DNA of 37,708 bases from Planctomycetota bacterium (GTDB lineage Bacteria > Planctomycetota > JAJSAM01 > JAJVHW01), in the NCBI GenBank assembly GCA_021414065.1, contig JAIOPE010000041.1, positions 1-37,708 of the forward strand, in the 5' to 3' direction. Below the pieces are notes generated by a model. That model was not told the DNA's origin, did not search any database, and saw only the letters and a program-made list of their open reading frames with translations. Below are positions 33,092 to 37,708 of the stretch, piece by piece (the stretch's first letter is position 1; every line of letters begins with the position of its first letter). Both the position numbers and the translations under genes were made by a program.

Positions 33092-33984
33092 GGCTGCGAC
33101 CTCGCGTCGCGGGCGAGGACGCCGGGGGACGTCGCAGCGTCGGGCGGAACGTGAACGTCTCCGACCGCTTCCGACGCGCGGTCCGCGAGCCGTGGGAGCG
33201 GCGCCGGCGAACCGTCGCCGCCGAGCACGGAGTGCAGCGCATCGCGCAGGTCCGACGGATCCACCACCGTGAGCTCGCCCGACTGCGCGATCGAGACGCG
33301 CCCGGTTTCCTCGCTCACGATGACGATCACGGCGTCGCTCTCCTCCGACAGGCCGAGCCCCGCGCGGTGGCGGGTGCCCATCGACGACGCGAGTTCCCGC
33401 CGTTCGGCGAGCGGGAAGATGCACGCCGCTGCGACCACGCGGTCCCCACGCAGCAGGGCGCCGCCGTCGTGGAGCGGCGAGCCCGGCCAGAAGATCGTGA
33501 CGAGCAGGTCGCGCCGCGCTTCAGCGTCGAGCGGCACCCCGGACTTCGCGATGTGGTGCAGAAGCATGCTGCGTTCGATGGCGAACAGCGCGCCGATCTT
33601 GCTCTTCGCGAGGACTTGCACCGCGCCGCAGAGTTCGTCCATCGCGCCGGGCGCGCGGCCGCGCAGTCGCGAGAACAGGCGGTGCTCCCCGAGGGAGAGC
33701 AGTCCCCGCCGGAGCTCGGGCTGGAACACCACCAACGACGCGATGACAGCAACGCTGCCCACCGCCGACAGGATCGACTCGAGCACGCGAAGGTGGAACG
33801 CGCGCAGCACGACCGCGGTCACCACCACCGCCAATGCGACGAGCAGAACGGCGCCGCGGAGCAGGGTCGCGGCGATCGTCCCCCGGACGAATCGAAGGAC
33901 GAGGTAGATCACCACCCAGATCAAGAAGATCTGGATGAAGTCTGCCGGCTCGGCCGGGAGGTACGCGCGGAGGTCGTGGGGCAT
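33088..33984 (-). CDS. cdaA: Membrane diadenylate cyclase CdaA
   Basis: A 298-residue c-di-AMP synthase. Three membrane helices lie at about 15-32, 44-61 and 68-88 (IQIFLIWVVIYLVLRFV; GAVLLVALAVVVTAVVL), followed by a DisA_N (DAC) domain with WPGSPLHDGGALLRGDRV (172-175) and the GTRHRAGLGLSEESDAVIVI segment (RHR 205-207). The domain joins two ATP into c-di-AMP as a dimer. The active-site triad is usually DGA; here it reads DGG. The end (after about 255) is a Pro/Asp-rich tail. Start ATG 33984. It follows folP with a 32-base gap and overlaps ybbR. c-di-AMP usually controls potassium and osmotic balance and cell-wall growth. Confidence 0.92.
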   Translation of the reverse strand: MPHDLRAYLPAEPADFIQIFLIWVVIYLVLRFVRGTIAATLLRGAVLLVALAVVVTAVVLRAFHLRVLESILSAVGSVAVIASLVVFQPELRRGLLSLGEHRLFSRLRGRAPGAMDELCGAVQVLAKSKIGALFAIERSMLLHHIAKSGVPLDAEARRDLLVTIFWPGSPLHDGGALLRGDRVVAAACIFPLAERRELASSMGTRHRAGLGLSEESDAVIVIVSEETGRVSIAQSGELTVVDPSDLRDALHSVLGGDGSPAPLPRLADRASEAVGDVHVPPDAATSPGVLARDARSQP

Positions 33985-34016
33985 GGGCGGCCCCGCGAAA
34001 GCGGGGGGCCGGAAGT

Positions 34017-34964
34017 CTACCCGCCCCGCGGCTCTGGAATCGCAGGCGGATGGCCCGCCTCGCGCAGCAGGTCGGCGAGTCGCACCGCATCCGCCGTCGC
34101 GGCGACGTCGTGGACGCGCACGATGTGCACGCCGAACCATGCGGCGAGGGTCACCGCGGCCACCGACGCGGCCAGGCGCGACTCCGAAACCGGCCGGGTG
34201 GCGACCCCGGGGGCCGTCGCGGCCGCGGCGAGCGCGAGGAACCGCTTGCGGGAGGCGCCGACGAGCAGGGGCGTTCCGAACGACGCGAATCGCGCCGTCG
34301 CTGCGAGCAGCGCCGCGCTCTGCTCCGGCGTCTTCGCAAAGCCGATGCCGGGATCGGCGATGAGATGGGCGCACCCGGCGGCGCGGGCGGCGTCGAGCGA
34401 CGTCCGCAGTTCGTCGAGGACGTCGTTCACCACGTCGCGGTACCGCGTGCGGGTCGCCATGTCGCCCGGCGTGCCACGCATGTGCATCACGACAGCCGGG
34501 ACGCCCATGGCCGCGACGGCCGAGCGCATCGCGGGGTCGTGCGCGAGGCCCGAGACGTCGTTCACGATGCCGGCCCCGGCAGCGACGGCCCGGCGCGCGA
34601 CGTCGGCGCTGCGAGTGTCGATCGACACCGGCACCTGCGGTGCCCGCGCAAGGAGGGCCTCGATCACCGGTAGCACGCGGCGGCACTGCTCGTCCGCGGG
34701 GACCTCCGCGGCGCCGGGGCGCGTGCTCTCGCCGCCGATGTCGAGCAGATCGGCGCCTTCGGCGACGAGTCGGAGCGCGTGCGAGATCGCCGCGTCTGCC
34801 GTGTCGTGGCGGCCGCCGTCGGAGAACGAGTCGGGCGTGACGTTCACGATGCCCATCACGAGCGTGCGATCGCCCAGGACGAGTGAACGCGGTGCGCCGG
34901 CGCGGGGCGGCAGCGGCAGGACGAAGCGAGCGCGGGGCGCGGGCAGGGCCGGCCCCGGTGTCAC
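34017..34964 (-). CDS. folP: Dihydropteroate synthase
   Basis: A 315-residue TIM-barrel enzyme of folate synthesis that joins 4-aminobenzoate to 6-hydroxymethyl-dihydropterin diphosphate. Motifs are complete: MGIVNVTPDSFSDGG, DIGGESTRPGA, VSIDTRSADVA, IVNDVSG, VVMHMRGTP, ADPGIGFAKT, GASRKRFL and VRVHDV. The start is GTG 34964, overlapping the LptE-like stop as GTGA; this leaves about 25 residues before the first strand. Its place between envelope lipoproteins and cdaA is unrelated to folate and suggests only a shared growth promoter. Confidence 0.95.
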   Translation of the reverse strand: MTPGPALPAPRARFVLPLPPRAGAPRSLVLGDRTLVMGIVNVTPDSFSDGGRHDTADAAISHALRLVAEGADLLDIGGESTRPGAAEVPADEQCRRVLPVIEALLARAPQVPVSIDTRSADVARRAVAAGAGIVNDVSGLAHDPAMRSAVAAMGVPAVVMHMRGTPGDMATRTRYRDVVNDVLDELRTSLDAARAAGCAHLIADPGIGFAKTPEQSAALLAATARFASFGTPLLVGASRKRFLALAAAATAPGVATRPVSESRLAASVAAVTLAAWFGVHIVRVHDVAATADAVRLADLLREAGHPPAIPEPRGG

Positions 34965-35494
34965 CAGGTCTGCTCGAGTTCGTGGACGATGCGCTCGGCC
35001 AGAGCTCGCGTGGCTTCGGCGCGGGCGGTCCGGACGTCCTCGCCGACGACCGGCACGTACGACTCGCGTTCGTGGACCTTCTTGTCTCGGAGCAGCGGCG
35101 ACTTCGCGTCGCCGTTGCGCTCGGTCAGATCGATCTCGGCGGTGAGGAAGTACGCCCCTTCGCGCAGTCGCTGGAAGTCGCGCCGCGAGAGCGCCTCGTC
35201 GCTGGCGTCGCGCAGCACGCCGCGCAACGTCAGGTCGGGCGACGCCGATTCCGGGACGACGCGCAGGTTCGTGCGGGCCTGAATCTCCTCGATCACGGCC
35301 TGCGTGATCTCCCATTCGATGTCGCGCCGCCGCGTCTCGTTGCCGAACGGAGCGACGGAGATCGTGCGGTAGCGCTCCGGGACGAGCGACCCGGTGGTGT
35401 AGCCGCACCCGCCGACGGGGACGATCGCCACGGCGGCGGCGACCGCTGCGAACACTGCGGCGGCGGTCCGGAAGACGTTTCTGCGGAGCTTCAC
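34961..35494 (-). CDS. LptE-like LPS-assembly lipoprotein
   Basis: A 177-residue lipoprotein with signal peptide and lipobox VGGC at residues 25-28 of the GTG start, followed by CGYTTGSLVPERYRTISVAP, then FGNETRRRDIEWEITQAVIE. The Cys-Gly-Tyr start and the alpha/beta layout (edge strand, long helix ending in RAEATRALAERIVHELEQTW) are typical of the LptE family, which plugs the LptD barrel during lipopolysaccharide export. Start GTG 35494 overlaps the BamD-like stop (GTGA), with GGAGG-type sequence just upstream. The family is sequence-diverse, so LptE is a good but not certain call; a general DUF-type outer-membrane lipoprotein is the alternative. Confidence 0.8.
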   Translation of the reverse strand: MKLRRNVFRTAAAVFAAVAAAVAIVPVGGCGYTTGSLVPERYRTISVAPFGNETRRRDIEWEITQAVIEEIQARTNLRVVPESASPDLTLRGVLRDASDEALSRRDFQRLREGAYFLTAEIDLTERNGDAKSPLLRDKKVHERESYVPVVGEDVRTARAEATRALAERIVHELEQTW

Positions 35495-36474
35495 TTGGAG
35501 GTCCCTCCGGGTGCGGTGTCGTCGCCGAGACGTGCTCGCGCCTCGGCGGCCGAGGGCGTGTCCGGCCATGACTTGATCACGTTGCGAAGTTCCGCGCGCG
35601 CGGCGTCGGTGCGGCCGTCGTAGAGGTAGAAGTCGGCGGTTTCGATGCCCTTTCGGGCCAGCGTCTCCTCGACCTCGCCGAGTTCGGCGTTCGCCGCTGC
35701 GATGTTCGGAGCGTACTCGGCCGCGCGGGCGGGTTCGAGCGAGACGAGGGCGACGTAGGCGCGGTACTGGGCGGCGGCGCGCTGCAGTGCGTCGGCGTCG
35801 TACTTCGCGCCGCGGTTCAACTCGCGATAGGCACGCGCGAGGCGGAGTCGCGCTTCGTACGCCCACTCGCTTCCCGGGTAGCGGTCCACCAGGTCGTGCA
35901 GATGCTGGACGGCGTCCTGCGGGCGGTTGTAGCGCATGTCGTGGTCGGCGACCTGGATCAGCGCGTCGTCGGCGAGGTCGCCGTTCGGGAAGGCCTGGAC
36001 GATGTACTCGAGGGCATCCACGCCTTCGCCGGAGGTGTCGAACACGTGGCGCGCGCCGTCTTCGAGCTGGAACACGCCCATGTCGTAGAGGCGCCGCTGC
36101 ACGAGCGGCGCGTGCGGCGAGAGCGGCTGCGCCTTCATGAAGCCCTTGTACATCTCGAGCGCCCCGTTCCACTTCTCGAGGGCGTAGCGGCACTCTGCGT
36201 CGTAGAAGCGCGCGTCGGCGGCGTACGGAGACGACGGGTGGTCTTTCCAGACCAGGCTGAAGGCGTCGTCGGCGCGCCGCCACTCCTTCGCGGCGAACAG
36301 CGCTCGGCCCTTCTCGTAGATCACGTCCGGCGTGTCGCCCTTCTGCGGGTCCGCCGGATCGGGGTCGGGTCCGAGTCCGATCGCGCGGGTCACGAAACAC
36401 CCCGGAAGGGCGAGGACTGCGGCGGTCAGGGCGAGCGCTGCAACGGACGTGCGGCAAGGGCTGCGATGCGTCAT
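35491..36474 (-). CDS. BamD/YfiO-like outer-membrane lipoprotein with TPRs
   Basis: A 327-residue protein with a lipoprotein signal peptide (lipobox LPGC, cysteine about residue 26). About five tetratricopeptide-like repeats follow (YEKGRALFAAKEWRRADDAF, YDAECRYALEKWNGALEMYK, ADDALIQVADHDMRYNRPQD, YEARLRLARAYRELN, RAELRNVIKSWPDTPSAAEA). Pattern and position beside an LptE-like gene fit BamD/YfiO, the TPR lipoprotein of the outer-membrane barrel assembly complex. It is longer than Escherichia coli BamD (about 245), and other TPR lipoproteins look alike, so the role is probable only. It begins the overlapping series BamD-LptE-folP; a repeat copy and 229 bases separate it from recO. Confidence 0.75.
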   Translation of the reverse strand: MTHRSPCRTSVAALALTAAVLALPGCFVTRAIGLGPDPDPADPQKGDTPDVIYEKGRALFAAKEWRRADDAFSLVWKDHPSSPYAADARFYDAECRYALEKWNGALEMYKGFMKAQPLSPHAPLVQRRLYDMGVFQLEDGARHVFDTSGEGVDALEYIVQAFPNGDLADDALIQVADHDMRYNRPQDAVQHLHDLVDRYPGSEWAYEARLRLARAYRELNRGAKYDADALQRAAAQYRAYVALVSLEPARAAEYAPNIAAANAELGEVEETLARKGIETADFYLYDGRTDAARAELRNVIKSWPDTPSAAEARARLGDDTAPGGTSK

Positions 36475-36603
36475 CGGGGGCGAGGATACGGCGCCCGGTG
36501 GGCGGGCAAGACAAACTCCGGGAAGCTCGGGGGGCCGAGCTCCGACGAAACCTAGGCGGCGCCGGGCGGGTGGGACGTCTCAACCGACGAGCGACTCCGC
36601 ACC

Positions 36604-36683
36604 GGAGCCGGCCCGGACCGAGGAGCCGATGACGCCGCACTCGTGGCTAGGTCCCCGACGAGGTAGGGACGAGTTCCGACGAC
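36604..36683 (-). repeat. Dispersed inverted copy of the 12.7-13.1 kb repeat unit
   Basis: Read on the minus strand the segment contains CTACCTCGTCGGGGACC, then GCCACGAGTGCGG and CTCCTCGGTCCGGGCCGG. It aligns along its length with the third copy of the array near 12989-13078 but in the opposite orientation. It sits alone in the 229-base gap between recO and the BamD-like gene. Next to it, GACGAGTTCCGACGAC and GACGAGCTCCGACGAC form a short direct repeat (about 36668-36703), with a further GAGCTCCGACGA at about 36538. Confidence 0.7.
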
Positions 36684-36703
36684 ACATGACGAGCTCCGAC
36701 GAC

Positions 36704-37498
36704 TCAGCGCCGCGCCGTACGCAGCGGTCGGTCGAGGAACGTCTCGGACCACTTGTCGAGCGCGTCCCTGACAGCGCGGCGCACCGGGGCTTCTCCGGCG
36801 ACGTCCCGGGCGCGGACGAGCGGGCCGTCGCAGAGCGCCCGCAGCGCGACCACCTGGGGGCCCGTGAGGATCGGCGCACGTGCGTCCTCCGAGCGGCACT
36901 TCGAGCAGAGCAGTCCGCCGCGCGCGGCCGAGAGGCGCGCCGTCACGATGTTCCGTGCCGGCTTCTCGCAGACCACGCACCGCCCGAGTTCCGGGCCGAA
37001 TCCCAACAGGCGCAACGTCATCGCCTCGAACCCGACCGCGACCGCGCCGGCTGCGTCGTCGTCAGCGGACTCGAGGAGCCGGAGCGCCGACACCGCCAGA
37101 TCGTAGAGGTGCGGCAGCGGTTGTTCCTCGTGCGTGAACGCGAGCAGGATGGCGCCGACGTGGGCGGCGGCGTGGAACCGCGCGATCCGGCCGCGGATGC
37201 CTGGGAAGTGGTCCGTGACGTCGAACGTGCCGATCACACGAAGTTCCGCCGAACCCCGCCGCGCGTAGACCTTCGCCCGCCCGGCGACAAGCACGTCCAT
37301 GCCGCCCTTGAACGTGCCCTTCAGGCGCCGCGCGCCCTTCGCGATCCCGTGGACGCGTCCCTCGCCGCGCGTGAACAGGTGCAGGATCTGGCTAGTCTCG
37401 CCGTACTCGAACGTCCGGAGCACGAGCGCGTCGGTCGCCGGCGCAACCCTGCCCGCCCGGCTAGAGTCGTCGCCCGGTCCGCTCGCAGGCGGCGTCAC
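36704..37498 (-). CDS. recO: DNA repair protein RecO
   Basis: A 264-residue protein. The N-terminal OB fold begins ATDALVLRTFEYGETSQILH and continues FTRGEGRVHGIAKGARRLKG. The helical middle is followed by a zinc-binding site, CVVC ... LLCSKC (about residues 179-204), and the C-terminus ends DALDKWSETFLDRPLRT. RecO helps RecR and RecF load RecA on single-stranded DNA covered by SSB. The start is GTG 37498, overlapping the stop of the upstream STN-domain gene (GTGA). That leaves about 22 low-complexity residues before the OB fold, so a slightly later start cannot be excluded. Confidence 0.93.
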   Translation of the reverse strand: MTPPASGPGDDSSRAGRVAPATDALVLRTFEYGETSQILHLFTRGEGRVHGIAKGARRLKGTFKGGMDVLVAGRAKVYARRGSAELRVIGTFDVTDHFPGIRGRIARFHAAAHVGAILLAFTHEEQPLPHLYDLAVSALRLLESADDDAAGAVAVGFEAMTLRLLGFGPELGRCVVCEKPARNIVTARLSAARGGLLCSKCRSEDARAPILTGPQVVALRALCDGPLVRARDVAGEAPVRRAVRDALDKWSETFLDRPLRTARR

Positions 37499-37708
37499 GG
37501 CTGCAGCAGGAAGATCCGCTTGTCGCGCACGCGGTAGGTGCACTGCATCTCGCGGCAGATCGCCGTGATCGCGTCGCCGAGCGGCACGGGGTCGGAGTGC
37601 CACGTGATCTGTCGCCCGCCCCGCCACGTCTGCGCGTCCACGACGACCTCGATCCCCGTCTGGTCGCGGATCGCACGGTGGACCGCGCCGATCCACGCGT
37701 CCGAGAAG
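37495..37708 (-). CDS. STN-like domain protein, C-terminal 70 residues (5' end outside window)
   Basis: The frame is open to the window edge and ends in TGA at 37495-37497. The visible part (AVHRAIRDQTGIEVVVDAQT ... PLGDAITAICREMQCTYRVR then DKRIFLLQP) has the beta-alpha-beta pattern of STN domains (the short domain at the N-terminus of secretins and TonB receptors), with ITWHSDPVPLGDAI as the usual strand-turn-helix. Here it is at the C-terminus, as in many planctomycete-type exported proteins of unknown role. The rest of the protein cannot be judged. It overlaps recO by four bases. Confidence 0.6.
   Translation of the reverse strand, partial: FSDAWIGAVHRAIRDQTGIEVVVDAQTWRGGRQITWHSDPVPLGDAITAICREMQCTYRVRDKRIFLLQP

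Noticed and set aside
1..37708. tRNA or rRNA genes
   Set aside because: None was recognised on reading either strand, but no covariance search was possible.

Overview
The window is GC-rich (by eye roughly two thirds to 70% G+C) and tightly packed. It comes from a Gram-negative bacterium: it encodes two outer-membrane-assembly type lipoproteins (LptE-like and BamD-like), a secretin and a large AsmA-like protein. The mix of a CRTAC1-type FG-GAP protein, many TPR proteins, exported low-complexity proteins and a very large membrane regulator fits a deep-branching Planctomycetota best. Myxococcota or Acidobacteriota cannot be excluded from sequence alone, so this placement is an inference.

Layout. 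(1) Positions 1-3990 are an accessory, partly decayed region of lower GC. It holds the 3' end of an RHS/YD-repeat polymorphic toxin, a chain of small overlapping frames behind it (the usual place for an immunity gene, one of them frameshifted), a truncated SprT-like metalloprotease, other gene remnants and a REP-like motif. (2) Positions 4095-8581 (+) hold a membrane fatty-acid desaturase, an FG-GAP/ASPIC-UnbV lipoprotein-like protein and an exported TPR protein; these converge on a GT39-like glycosyltransferase (-). (3) Positions 10969-12725 (+) are a two-gene unit, an exported small protein coupled to a short secretin. It ends at a tandem array of ~80-90 bp repeats, and another copy of the repeat lies inverted 24 kb away. 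(4) Positions 13125-19142 (-) encode one 2005-residue protein, the most unusual object here: a predicted six-pass membrane receptor with a CBM9-like ectodomain and two further extracytoplasmic regions, joined in one chain to a coiled coil, a GAF domain, a degenerate GGDEF domain, a complete sigma-54-activator AAA+ domain and a winged-helix DNA-binding domain. (5) Positions 19441-28474 hold pnp and rpsO with structured leaders and a clear terminator, then ruvX, a mannose-1-phosphate guanylyltransferase and an AsmA-like gene (all -), and a divergent small TPR gene (+). (6) Positions 28488-28574 are a large imperfect palindrome of REPIN type. (7) Positions 28597-37708 (-) are a long run read in the order STN-domain protein, recO, [repeat copy], BamD-like, LptE-like, folP, cdaA, ybbR/cdaR, glmM, tsaB, alr. 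Seven of its junctions are stop/start overlaps (GTGA or ATGA, and one of 8 bp).

How the genes work together. The last block joins c-di-AMP synthesis (cdaA-ybbR) to the first committed step of UDP-GlcNAc supply (glmM), D-alanine supply (alr), folate (folP), tRNA t6A modification (tsaB) and outer-membrane assembly lipoproteins. This extends the cdaA-cdaR-glmM linkage known from Gram-positive bacteria into an envelope-growth operon of a Gram-negative cell. The large membrane protein looks like a one-component route from an extracytoplasmic, perhaps carbohydrate, signal directly to sigma-54 transcription. Its targets are not visible in the window.
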